Shown here: positions 46,481 through 55,117 of the stretch, one piece after another
Layout: each line of letters starts with the position of its first letter
Position numbering within the stretch: position 1 is the first letter of the stretch
Source of the DNA: Octadecabacter sp. B2R22
Lineage (GTDB): Bacteria > Pseudomonadota > Alphaproteobacteria > Rhodobacterales > Rhodobacteraceae
Assembly (NCBI RefSeq): GCF_018861045.1
Contig: NZ_JAHKQJ010000005.1
Span: 62,001 to 126,000, forward strand
DNA length: 64,000 nucleotides
Reading direction: 5' to 3'
Notes under the pieces: generated by a model
Told to the model about the DNA's origin: nothing
Seen by the model: the letters and a program-made list of their open reading frames with translations, nothing else
The model's database searches: none
Made by a program: the position numbers and the translations under genes

Positions 46481-47007
46481 TAGGATTTCTTTCCAGTATC
46501 AGTAGGACATTTCGTCATTACATTTGCCCCGAGCGCCGTAAGCGCAAGTCGCAAGTCTTCGTTTTCTACAGGAGCGGCAAGGTCTCGCGCAGCGGCCTTC
46601 ACCTCGGGCACGGGCCCGCGCGGTGACTTAGGGCCGTGATCAAACGCCATTTGCCCCTCGGCAAATCCAGTCGCGGCAGTCTGTGTAATACGGATGCGCG
46701 CAATCGCATTGTACCCGTAACAGGCGTTTACCTTTTCGCGCAGCTGCTCTTTTTGCATTTCCAACATCGGTGCTTGCGCCCCTGATGTCAGCAACGTCAA
46801 AGTCGCCCCAAGTCCGCCACGGGCATAGCTCACATCGACGGGATGGGCGATTTTCGCAGTCCCCTCACCGACAATCTCAGCCCAGTGCGTCAAAACACGG
46901 CTTTGCTCGAACCCACGCGACTGCGTTGCCCCTCGGATGTTTTTCTGCATCAAAGTGACAGCGCGAGAGAATCCGCGTGTTGTGTTATGGCGACGTGGCT
47001 GTTTCAT
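46480..47007 (-). CDS. DUF721 domain protein (DciA family)
   Basis: 175 residues. The N-terminal RGFSRAVTLMQKNIRGATQS and the following WAEIVGEGTAKIAHPVDV, plus ATLTLLTSGAQAPMLEMQ, define DUF721. Members of this family (DciA) load the replicative helicase in bacteria without DnaC. It is the first gene of the leftward trio with dsbA and CaiB and divergent from mutY, the arrangement usual for Rhodobacterales. Confidence 0.9.
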   Translation of the reverse strand: MKQPRRHNTTRGFSRAVTLMQKNIRGATQSRGFEQSRVLTHWAEIVGEGTAKIAHPVDVSYARGGLGATLTLLTSGAQAPMLEMQKEQLREKVNACYGYNAIARIRITQTAATGFAEGQMAFDHGPKSPRGPVPEVKAAARDLAAPVENEDLRLALTALGANVMTKCPTDTGKKS

Positions 47008-47075
47008 ACTTATGCGCTACTCTAAACCTCTGACCTCGCAACGCCAGAGAAACCACCACCGGAAGGTCATAAACA

Positions 47076-48128
47076 TTGCGTGACATTACGACTGCTCTCC
47101 TGGACTGGTATGACGTTCATGCCCGCGAAATGCCGTGGCGCGTCATGCCAGCGGATCGCAAAGCAGGCATCTTGCCGGACCCGTATGCCGTCTGGCTCTC
47201 TGAGGTGATGTTACAACAAACAACCGTCGCCGCCGTGCGCGACTACCACCGTAAATTTACGCAACTCTGGCCGACAGTGAATGACCTTGCCGATGCTGAC
47301 GACGCCGACGTTATGGCCGCGTGGGCCGGACTTGGCTACTACGCCCGTGCGCGAAACCTGCTGAAATGCGCCCGCGCTATTGTGGCCGACCATGACGGTG
47401 TTTTTCCGCAAAACTACGACGCCCTCATCGCGCTTCCTGGGATCGGGCCGTATACCGCCGCCGCGATCTCCGCGATTGCCTTTGATGAACCCTCAACCGT
47501 TCTGGATGGCAACGTCGAACGGGTCATGGCGCGGCTTTATAATGACGCCACCCCTTTGCCCGCCGCCAAACCTGTTTTCATGGACTACGCCCAACGCCAT
47601 ACATCGAACGCGCGTGCAGGCGATTATGCGCAGGCCGTGATGGACCTTGGTGCAACGATCTGCACACCCAAATCCCCAGCTTGCGGCATCTGCCCCTTGC
47701 TTGAAAACTGCAACGCACGGACTGCGGGGACCCAAGCGACGCTCCCACAAAAGACGCCAAAGAAACCCAAGCCAACCCGCAATGGCATCGCTTATATCGC
47801 CCGCCGCGCTGATGGCGCATGGCTGCTGGAAACACGTCCCGACAAGGGACTCCTAGGTGGGATGCTCGGCTGGCCCACAACCGAATGGAATGACGATCCC
47901 GCTGGATTAGAGCCGGTTTCCGGCGATTGGATCGAACTGCCAGACCATGCGCGGCACACCTTTACCCATTTCCACCTGATCCTGCGGGTTCACATCATGG
48001 TGTTGGCACATGACGCAAACCCGACCCGCGGTCATTTCATACCCGCCGACAGGTTTGCCCCCAGCTCTCTGCCCACTGTGATGCAAAAGGCGTACACGCT
48101 GGCGGCCGCGACGCTACGAACCCTTTGA
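47076..48128 (+). CDS. mutY: A/G-specific adenine glycosylase
   Basis: 350 residues from a TTG at 47076 with GGAAGG 9 bases upstream. The helix-hairpin-helix LPGIGPYTAAAISAIAF is followed by the catalytic Asp in VLDGNVERV, and the [4Fe-4S] loop reads C-x6-C-x2-C-x5-C (CTPKSPACGICPLLENC). A C-terminal NUDIX-like domain recognises 8-oxoG. It removes A opposite 8-oxoguanine. Divergent from the DUF721 gene. Confidence 0.95.
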   Translation: MRDITTALLDWYDVHAREMPWRVMPADRKAGILPDPYAVWLSEVMLQQTTVAAVRDYHRKFTQLWPTVNDLADADDADVMAAWAGLGYYARARNLLKCARAIVADHDGVFPQNYDALIALPGIGPYTAAAISAIAFDEPSTVLDGNVERVMARLYNDATPLPAAKPVFMDYAQRHTSNARAGDYAQAVMDLGATICTPKSPACGICPLLENCNARTAGTQATLPQKTPKKPKPTRNGIAYIARRADGAWLLETRPDKGLLGGMLGWPTTEWNDDPAGLEPVSGDWIELPDHARHTFTHFHLILRVHIMVLAHDANPTRGHFIPADRFAPSSLPTVMQKAYTLAAATLRTL

Positions 48129-48178
48129 GGTGCTCTCACGAACGCTTATACTGAGTTAGACTTGTTGGAGTTCCAGAC

Positions 48179-49327
48179 ATGACGTCTTTCCCGATCGTAT
48201 CTCACGAAAACATGGCCCGATTTGCGCGTGCGGCTCCGTTTTGGTTGTCGATGATGTTGATCCCATTGGCTTGGATCGGGGCGGTGTTTGGCGGCTGGAC
48301 CGTGATCCTGATGCCGCTGGCGACGTGGTACATGTTCTCGATCCTCGATGCTTTCGTTGGCCGTTACGAGGCAAACGCAGACCTAGAAACCACGACGGAT
48401 GAATTGTTCTGGTATCGGCTGGTGACCATCATCTGGATGCCGCTACAGTTCATCACACTTTTCGGGGTGCTCTGGTATGTGACCTCAACGGGCCACCTCG
48501 GGACGTTGGAAAGGCTTGCGCTGTTCTTTGGGATCGGTGTGATGTCGGGCACCGTTGGCATCGTCTACGCCCACGAACTGGCACACCAAAAGCCGAAATT
48601 CGAACGCTGGCTCGCGGACATCCTGCTCTCAATGGCGCTCTACTCACATTTCCGAAGCGAACACCTGCTGGTGCATCATCGCTACGTCGGCACGCCGCGC
48701 GACCCCGTCACAGCGCGTTACAATGAAAATTTCCACCGATATTTCCCGCGTGTGTTCGTGTCTCAGCCGATCTCTGCGTTTAAGGCGGAAAAGGCCATGC
48801 TCGCCCGTAAGAACTTGCCTTGGTATCACCGCAGCAACCCGTTCTGGCGCTACCTCATCCTGCAAGCCCTGATGATCACCCTCGCCTGTCTGATTGGCGG
48901 TTGGGCTGGCCTTGGGCTCTTCGTTTTCCAGGCCTATATCGCGATCGTCCAACTTGAAGTCGTCAACTACGTTGAACACTACGGCCTTACCCGAAAGCAT
49001 CTTGGCGACGGCAAATACGAACACGTAAAGCCACGTCATTCATGGAACGCAGACCACAGAGCCTCAAACTGGCTGCTGATTAACCTGCAACGCCACAGCG
49101 ACCATCACTACAAACCTGACCGCCGTTTCCCGCTCCTGCAAACCTACGATCAAGAGGACGCTCCGCAACTGCCCTACGGCTACCCGATCATGACAATGGC
49201 GGCGATGATCCCACCTGTCTGGCGCCGTGTCATGAACCCGCGCGTGCGGGCATGGCGCAAGAAATACTATCCAGAAATCGAAGATTGGGCGCCCTATAAG
49301 AACGCAACCAACCCGATGCCGCGTTAG
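48179..49327 (+). CDS. alkB: AlkB-type integral-membrane alkane monooxygenase
   Basis: 382 residues with about six membrane helices. Three His boxes for the di-iron centre are visible: HELAHQ (the usual form is HExxHK), EHLLVHHRYVG and LQRHSDHH, plus the NYVEHYGL motif that marks AlkB within the fatty-acid desaturase superfamily. The enzyme puts oxygen onto the terminal carbon of alkanes with rubredoxin as donor; no rubredoxin gene is adjacent. Some marine relatives oxidise other chains, so the substrate should be taken as probable. Confidence 0.87.
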   Translation: MTSFPIVSHENMARFARAAPFWLSMMLIPLAWIGAVFGGWTVILMPLATWYMFSILDAFVGRYEANADLETTTDELFWYRLVTIIWMPLQFITLFGVLWYVTSTGHLGTLERLALFFGIGVMSGTVGIVYAHELAHQKPKFERWLADILLSMALYSHFRSEHLLVHHRYVGTPRDPVTARYNENFHRYFPRVFVSQPISAFKAEKAMLARKNLPWYHRSNPFWRYLILQALMITLACLIGGWAGLGLFVFQAYIAIVQLEVVNYVEHYGLTRKHLGDGKYEHVKPRHSWNADHRASNWLLINLQRHSDHHYKPDRRFPLLQTYDQEDAPQLPYGYPIMTMAAMIPPVWRRVMNPRVRAWRKKYYPEIEDWAPYKNATNPMPR

Positions 49328-49472
49328 ACTGGATTAGTCTCTATCGTAGCGGATTTGGCCGATGCCCCACGCCCATTCGGATCGGGACATACCCGTCAGA
49401 AGAACTTCGCCGTCTGGCAACGCTCATATCCCAGCGCACTTTATGACCCGCTAAAAGGGAACCCAATAATAG

Positions 49473-49507
49473 AAAAAACCCCCGTCAGGTCTTGGGACCG
49501 ACGGGGG
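49473..49507 (-). terminator. ccrM terminator
   Basis: Read leftwards, CCCCCGTC, an inner GGTC/GACC stem and GACGGGGG form one long hairpin followed by six T, about 85 bases beyond the ccrM stop. The rest of the 265-base gap to alkB holds nothing I can call a gene. Confidence 0.9.
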
Positions 49508-49592
49508 GAAAGTGGTGCCACGGCTATAGGCGCCGCAGGCACAGGCGGTAGTCGTTGCGGCCCCTTGGGGCACGCTATCTCTGTGTAAGTGT

Positions 49593-50804
<1,212 letters not shown>

Positions 50805-50826
50805 AAAGGGTTAGAAAATATGCTTG

Positions 50827-51447
50827 TCACAACATATTGTGCACGGGCTTGAACGACCGTCTATGGTGTGGGGTTACCCCCAAATTTTGAAGTGCAGATA
50901 TGTGACTTTTTGATCCATATCCCGCGTTCGTCTCCCAACCGTAGCCAGGGTACTGTTGCGCCAAATCCACCATGATCCGATCTCGACATATTTTAGCCAC
51001 AATTGAGGCCGCCGCAATCGACGCAGAACGAGCGTCACCCTTGATGAGGGTCGTCGCTGGAACGGTCAGGCCGCGGGGGATTATGTTGCCATCAATCAGG
51101 GCATGATCGACATCGCCCAACCCCGCGACGGCGCGTTCCATCGCAAGGTGGCTCGCTCGAAGGATGTTGATCTCGTCGATCTCTTCTACTGTGGCATGTG
51201 CGATAGAGACTTGTGCGGTTGCAAAGATGATGGGCTCCAAGGCCTCTCGTCGTTTCTTCGTCAGCGCCTTACTGTCATTCAGCCCTTCAGGGATGTTTGC
51301 AGGATCAAGGATCACTGCTGCGGCGGTGACAGGCCCCGCAAGTGGCCCGCGGCCAACTTCGTCAACTCCAGCGATCCGGAGCGCACCACGGGTCAGCAAA
51401 TCTTGTTCAAACGAAAAGTCGGGGCCGCTGGCCGTATTCTTTGTCAT
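50827..51447 (-). CDS. rnhB: Ribonuclease HII
   Basis: 206 residues from ATG 51447 (MTKNTASGPDFS). RNase HII signatures: GVDEVGRGPLAGPVTAAAV with the first catalytic Asp-Glu, HALIDGNIIPRGL and the later Asp in KICRDRIM. It removes ribonucleotides from DNA. It lies immediately upstream of ccrM and 37 bases downstream of the 52-residue gene, giving a probable small leftward operon. Confidence 0.95.
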   Translation of the reverse strand: MTKNTASGPDFSFEQDLLTRGALRIAGVDEVGRGPLAGPVTAAAVILDPANIPEGLNDSKALTKKRREALEPIIFATAQVSIAHATVEEIDEINILRASHLAMERAVAGLGDVDHALIDGNIIPRGLTVPATTLIKGDARSASIAAASIVAKICRDRIMVDLAQQYPGYGWETNAGYGSKSHISALQNLGVTPHHRRSFKPVHNML

Positions 51448-51484
51448 AAGTCCGATCAATCAGACCCAGACGTCATACGCAAGT

Positions 51485-51643
51485 TTAGAGCCAGAACGCA
51501 GCGGACAGGCGGCGACCACGTGTGTAGTCATCCATCACGGGCGTCTTCACGGATTTTGGTTTCACGGCAACAGGTGCTTCAGGCTCGGTCGCTTTGGCGG
51601 GTTTGTTGCGTAGAAATTTGGCGGTCAAACGGTCTTGGATCAT
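51485..51643 (-). CDS. Small conserved-looking basic protein (52 residues)
   Basis: 52 residues, MIQDRLTAKFLRNKPAKATE at the start and VMDDYTRGRRLSAAFWL at the end, with AAAGGA a good distance upstream of the ATG at 51643. The middle is Pro/Lys/Val-rich and probably unstructured, while the last 17 residues look like a conserved module. I do not recognise the family. It lies 37 bases before rnhB on the same strand. Confidence 0.65.
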   Translation of the reverse strand: MIQDRLTAKFLRNKPAKATEPEAPVAVKPKSVKTPVMDDYTRGRRLSAAFWL

Positions 51644-51766
51644 TGTCTATCCTTTTCAGATCATTGCTCCCCTAAATGAATGGGTAAGGCATCTTGACCT
51701 ATCGAGGTAGGGCCCAGTTTACAGACCCGATATGCACGGCCTGCAATCACTCTTCTATTCAGGCAC

Positions 51767-51805
51767 AAAAAAGAGGCAGGGGGCCATGTCCTCCCCCCTG
51801 CCTCT
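51767..51805 (-). terminator. Terminator after the 146-residue secreted protein gene
   Basis: Read leftwards, AGAGGCAGGGG pairs with CCCCTGCCTCT around a C/G-rich loop and is followed by six or seven T. It ends the 51850-52290 transcript. Confidence 0.88.
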
Positions 51806-51849
51806 GATCGGGGTACCGCTGGGGGCGGTCACCCTATTTCGCGACGGCC

Positions 51850-52290
51850 TTAGTGCCGTGTTGTGCGAAATCCGGCGTTGCGCAGACATTGGGCGCTGTA
51901 GCCCTGACGCTGCTGACCGTTCTGCGTGCGCACCGTGATGTGACAGGCTTGCGGCAAACGATCGACGTTGCGGTAATTGTTGTTCAGACAGCGTTGCGTA
52001 AACATCCGAACGGTCCCGCGACGGCGCGTTTCAATGTCACGACGGCAACTGGACGGCAGCACCTGTCGTGCACTTTCGGCGCGCGGTGTGCGGTTTACCT
52101 GTGGAGAAGGAGCAGGGTCGTCATTGCGACTGTGATGGATCGCCGCGCCAATAACCAAGAGGGACAACAAGCCAAAGACTTCTTCTTCGGACATCCCTGC
52201 CTGTGCAGAAGATGGCGCAATGGACGTCAGAGCCATTGAGCTGGCCAAAATTCCTGCGGTGAACGTTTTCTTAAGTGTACGAGCAAACAT
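51850..52290 (-). CDS. Secreted protein of unknown function
   Basis: 146 residues. A signal peptide (TLKKTFTAGILASSMALTSI to SAQAG) is followed by a hydrophobic stretch EEVFGLLSLLVIGAAIHH, a Pro-rich linker and a C-terminal part with four Cys (LPSSCRRDIE, FTQRCLNNN, LPQACHITV, YSAQCLRNAGF). The paired Cys suggest disulfides and an exported domain. Not recognised. It is monocistronic with its own terminator. Confidence 0.7.
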   Translation of the reverse strand: MFARTLKKTFTAGILASSMALTSIAPSSAQAGMSEEEVFGLLSLLVIGAAIHHSRNDDPAPSPQVNRTPRAESARQVLPSSCRRDIETRRRGTVRMFTQRCLNNNYRNVDRLPQACHITVRTQNGQQRQGYSAQCLRNAGFRTTRH

Positions 52291-52454
52291 TGTGTGATCC
52301 TTTCGGGTTCGTCTGACGGTGTGCCAGCTTGGTATGGATCAACGATGGGCTTGGGGGCAGATGTCTCTCAATATCGGGGGAATGTTATGCGCTGACAGCG
52401 GAGGCTTTTGCGATGGATATTGAATAACAATCCGTCGCAAGGCATGGTCCGGAC

Positions 52455-52736
52455 ATGAAACGCATCATCCCCTTCTCTCTCGCACTCCTTGTGCTGAGTT
52501 CCGCGGCACAAGCGGCCTGTTACGCGGATTATAAAGCCAAGCGTGACGATCCGCTTCGGTTGCATTACGGTGTCGCCGAGATCAATGGCGAATGTTCTGC
52601 CGGCGCTGCCGAGGCCGAACTGAATTCGCGCCTAGCTGCCGATGGATGGCAGCTGTTGAGTATCGAAGGCGTCTTTGATGACGCCGGACTTGAGGAGAGA
52701 CAGGAAAGTGCAGGAGACTACTACCTCCGCTATTGA
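52455..52736 (+). CDS. Small secreted protein of unknown function
   Basis: 93 residues with a clear signal peptide (MKRIIPFSLALLVLSSAAQA). The mature part has two Cys (ACYADYK, GECSAG) and ends SAGDYYLRY. Not recognised. Its last 29 bases overlap the start of the membrane winged-helix gene in another frame, which suggests that the two are translated together. Confidence 0.7.
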   Translation: MKRIIPFSLALLVLSSAAQAACYADYKAKRDDPLRLHYGVAEINGECSAGAAEAELNSRLAADGWQLLSIEGVFDDAGLEERQESAGDYYLRY

Positions 52737-53412
52737 AGCGCGCCAGACAGGCAATCGTATTGTCGTCGGCGGAATTGCAGCCATCGTGGTCATATTGGCA
52801 ACGGCGGCTGTTTTGCTGTTTCTGAACCTGCCGGACGCAAATGCGTTTAATGCACGGGTCGAACAGCTGTTCGTTGAAAACGCGTCCCTGACCGGTCAAT
52901 CCGAAATCAAGCTGCTGGAAATTCTGGCGCAATCTGGCACGGCATTCTCTGCCACGTTGGACAGCTACCGCTTTGTGATCTTTGTCCTACTGACGTTTGC
53001 GACCGCGTTGTTGGTGGCCGCCATCGCGTTCCTTGTGATGCTCATCGCAATGAACCGCCGCATGGGACAGATCGAACGCAAGGGTATCGAAGTGAACTCG
53101 CTTCTGATTTCTCGTGATCAGAACATGGTCTACCTCAACAATTTCGAGTTCAAACTGACCGACGCAGCAATTGAAACGCTTTCGGTTCTGGCAGAAGCCC
53201 GCATGGATGACGAAGTCCTGACAGGTGCCGAGATTGAGGGCGTGATTTCAGGCCGTCCTTCGTCAGATTGCGAAGAGGCCGCAGGAGCAACCCGCATCAA
53301 GCGGTTGCGCGACACATTGGGCAACCAGATGATGTCAGAATTGCTGGTGCGCAACATCGCGCGGCGCGGTTATATGTTGTCGATTGATAAAGACGTCATC
53401 CGCATGGTTTGA
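52708..53412 (+). CDS. Membrane-anchored OmpR-type winged-helix protein
   Basis: 234 residues from a GTG at 52708 with GAGGAGAG 8 bases upstream. Two membrane helices (about 18-40 and 88-115) enclose a 47-residue predicted periplasmic loop. The cytoplasmic C-terminus (about 143-230) looks like an OmpR/PhoB winged helix: FKLTDAAIETLSVLAEA, then TRIKRLRDTLGN as a recognition helix and LVRNIARRGYMLS as the wing. There is no receiver domain. The arrangement resembles ToxR-like membrane regulators, but with the membrane helices before the DNA-binding domain. Direct DNA binding is inference. Confidence 0.7.
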   Translation: MQETTTSAIEARQTGNRIVVGGIAAIVVILATAAVLLFLNLPDANAFNARVEQLFVENASLTGQSEIKLLEILAQSGTAFSATLDSYRFVIFVLLTFATALLVAAIAFLVMLIAMNRRMGQIERKGIEVNSLLISRDQNMVYLNNFEFKLTDAAIETLSVLAEARMDDEVLTGAEIEGVISGRPSSDCEEAAGATRIKRLRDTLGNQMMSELLVRNIARRGYMLSIDKDVIRMV

Positions 53413-53452
53413 CGCGGTTTACAGGCGATTTTTCACGAACCTGCCCAGCGTG

Positions 53453-53472
53453 ACCTTATCCACGGATAAGGT
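53453..53472. promoter_or_regulatory. 9-bp inverted repeat with a DnaA-box-like core
   Basis: ACCTTATCC and GGATAAGGT are perfect arms around AC. The centre reads TTATCCACG, one base from the DnaA box TTATCCACA. It lies 41 bases after the winged-helix gene and 104 bases before the Tat pair. It may be an operator; a single box is too little for an origin. Confidence 0.4.
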
Positions 53473-53493
53473 AACTATCTGTTAACAAAGACA

Positions 53494-53509
53494 TTAAAAT
53501 CACCTTAAC
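53494..53509. promoter_or_regulatory. Perfect CtrA-type box, TTAA-N7-TTAAC
   Basis: TTAAAATCACCTTAAC fits the CtrA consensus TTAA-N7-TTAA plus the trailing C, and another TTAAC lies 12 bases upstream. It is 67 bases before the ATG of the first Tat-signal gene, a normal promoter distance. I saw no other full box in the gaps that I read. Confidence 0.6.
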
Positions 53510-53576
53510 GCGCTTTGGGGAACCTTCCGCGGGGTTTCCCCGTAAAAGGTCAACGTCCCATACCCATATCAAAGGT

Positions 53577-54047
53577 ATGAAAAGACGAGAATTCCTCCGT
53601 TCCGCGGGAGCAGCCGCAGTGATCCCAGTCCTGCCCTTGCCCGCCGCCGCTGTCCCAGCAGCAGCAGCCCCAGCCAATGCCATGCAGGTCGGTTGGGCCG
53701 CCTTATTTGCGCGTGCAAACCACCGCGCCACCCCCGCACTTATCCAAAAATGGTTGCGGGTCGATGCCACCCAAGCCGAAGCCGTAATGCGCGAACTGGT
53801 TCGACAGAATGTCGTTCGCGCACCTGTCGCAGGTAGCGCGGCGGCGATTAAGCCGATGTATGCCTCCAATGGGCCGAACACGCTGTTTGGAAAACGCACC
53901 AAAGTTGTTGAAGCGGCCAAAGACGCGATCAAGGATTTGATGCGCGACGAAGACGTGATGCAGGCCGATGATGCTGACGACGTCACACTTGAAACCGCCG
54001 CTCAAGAGGAGCCGCACAGTCAGGAGACGCCCAATGCAGAGGCGTAA
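53577..54047 (+). CDS. Tat-signal protein of unknown function (paralogue 1)
   Basis: 156 residues. The N-terminus MKRREFLRSAGAAAVIPVLP is a textbook twin-arginine signal with cleavage expected near AAAAPANA. The mature part starts with VGWAALFARANHRATPALIQ, followed by KWLRVDATQAEAVMRELVRQ and NVVRAP; 46 ungapped residues here share 14 identities with the next gene product. The helix-turn-helix-like spacing recalls a winged helix, which would be unusual for an exported protein. The C-terminus is acidic. Not recognised. It lies 67 bases after a CtrA-type box. Confidence 0.75.
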   Translation: MKRREFLRSAGAAAVIPVLPLPAAAVPAAAAPANAMQVGWAALFARANHRATPALIQKWLRVDATQAEAVMRELVRQNVVRAPVAGSAAAIKPMYASNGPNTLFGKRTKVVEAAKDAIKDLMRDEDVMQADDADDVTLETAAQEEPHSQETPNAEA

Positions 54048-54483
54048 ATTCCTACAAGGTATGATGGCGAGCGCAGGTGCGACCGCCCTTCCCGCACCCG
54101 TCATCGCAAAGGCTGCGACAGCAACGACGGCCAAAGTTGTGCCGTTCCATTACGGTTGGGCGTGCGTTTATGCCCAAATGAACAACGGTGTGTCAGCCGC
54201 CGATATTGAACGTGTGTTCCGGGTGTCTGGAGCAGATGCCCAAGGCTTGATGGACCGAATGCTGATGCGTGGCGTGATCCGCCCGCCAGGGATTGACGGT
54301 CGCAGCCACCCGACGCGTGCTTGGGAGCCGTGGGACAAAAAATCTCCGGCACCAGCATCTGAGGATAAATCTAAAGCACCTGATGATATGCCGAACAATG
54401 AGATTGGCCAAAAGGCGCGTAAGAAGTTTGCGCACATGATTGATCGCATGAAGGCGGAGCCACATTATTTGCACGCGGCCTAG
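54034..54483 (+). CDS. Tat-signal protein of unknown function (paralogue 2)
   Basis: 149 residues from ATG 54034, which overlaps the first paralogue by 14 bases. The twin-arginine start is MQRRKFLQGMMASAG, with an AxA-type site near VIAKAA. The core (YGWACVYAQMNNGVSAADIE, RVFRVSGADAQGLMDRMLMR, GVIRPP) aligns without gaps to the first paralogue. A charged linker and a helical tail (KKFAHMIDRMKAEPHYLH) follow. The pair therefore arose by tandem duplication and is translated together. No function can be assigned. Confidence 0.75.
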   Translation: MQRRKFLQGMMASAGATALPAPVIAKAATATTAKVVPFHYGWACVYAQMNNGVSAADIERVFRVSGADAQGLMDRMLMRGVIRPPGIDGRSHPTRAWEPWDKKSPAPASEDKSKAPDDMPNNEIGQKARKKFAHMIDRMKAEPHYLHAA

Positions 54484-54818
54484 AGCTTGAGGAAGTAGGG
54501 ATCAACGCGGTGCCAGAAATGCAGCAAGTCCTGTGCTGTTGCTCGAACTTGCCCCATGGATTCAACCGCGAATGCATCCGCCGCCACGAGGGCCGCGACA
54601 CGGTAAGCGAGTGCCGCAATCGCTGCAGATGACTTTGATTCGACGACGTCCTCAAACGACGCGGCCGCAGACGTCACTGCAAATGCAATCGACAAAGCAG
54701 GGACCCCCGGCCAGCGCCGCGCCATAACACGTATCATTTTCTTAACTTCGAGATGATTTTCTGTTGCCAGACAGCTCACGGCAAACTCTATCATGAGGTC
54801 TAATTCACCCTGACGCAT
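54480..54818 (-). CDS. Helical protein of unknown function
   Basis: 112 residues, all predicted helical and Ala-rich (SIAFAVTSAAASFEDVVESK, AALAYRVAALVAADAFAVES), ending WHRVDPYFLKL. Not recognised. It converges on the second Tat paralogue with a 4-base overlap, which suggests a stable association of these genes. An AT-rich hairpin upstream of it serves the tRNA-Arg transcript. Confidence 0.6.
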   Translation of the reverse strand: MRQGELDLMIEFAVSCLATENHLEVKKMIRVMARRWPGVPALSIAFAVTSAAASFEDVVESKSSAAIAALAYRVAALVAADAFAVESMGQVRATAQDLLHFWHRVDPYFLKL

Positions 54819-54835
54819 ACTTATCCAAAGCCTTC

Positions 54836-54871
54836 TAATAAAAAGGACAATAGCTGCGAGTTATCCTTTTT
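54836..54871 (-). terminator. Terminator after tRNA-Arg
   Basis: Read leftwards, AAAAAGGA pairs with TCCTTTTT around a 16-base spacer and continues as TTTTTATT. It lies 72 bases beyond the 3' end of the tRNA. The stem is AT-rich, so strength is moderate. Confidence 0.6.
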
Positions 54872-54943
54872 GCACGAACTGTATGATTGTGTCTGCCAGA
54901 CATGTGATCAAATCCCTTACGAAACGGTAAGAAGAAGTTATCG

Positions 54944-55020
54944 TGGTGACCCCGGCAGGATTCGAACCTGCAACCTGCCCCTTAGGAGGGGGCTGCTCTA
55001 TCCAGTTGAGCCACGGGGCC
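54944..55020 (-). tRNA. tRNA-Arg (anticodon CCU)
   Basis: 77 bases including an encoded CCA. Acceptor arms GGCCCCG and CGGGGTC (one G-U), a T-loop GTTCGAATC and an anticodon loop CTCCTAA whose centre is CCT, reading AGG. The D-arm GGCTCAACTGGATAGAGC is normal. Confidence 0.95.
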
Positions 55021-55117
55021 AGCGTCAAGACTGTCTGCCTTTAAAACCGGCACGTCGCAAGGGCTTGGACTTCCATCGTTCAGGGCGTTAACACTGAAGG
55101 TGAATATTTATAGGACG

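Noticed and set aside
49355-49588. 77-codon TTG frame between alkB and ccrM
   Set aside because: It runs through the ccrM terminator and has Gly/Arg-rich composition with no ribosome site.
53453-53509. Possible chromosome origin (DnaA-like plus CtrA sites)
   Set aside because: Only one imperfect DnaA box, no AT-rich unwinding cluster with repeated boxes, and no origin-type neighbours such as dnaA, hemE or parAB.
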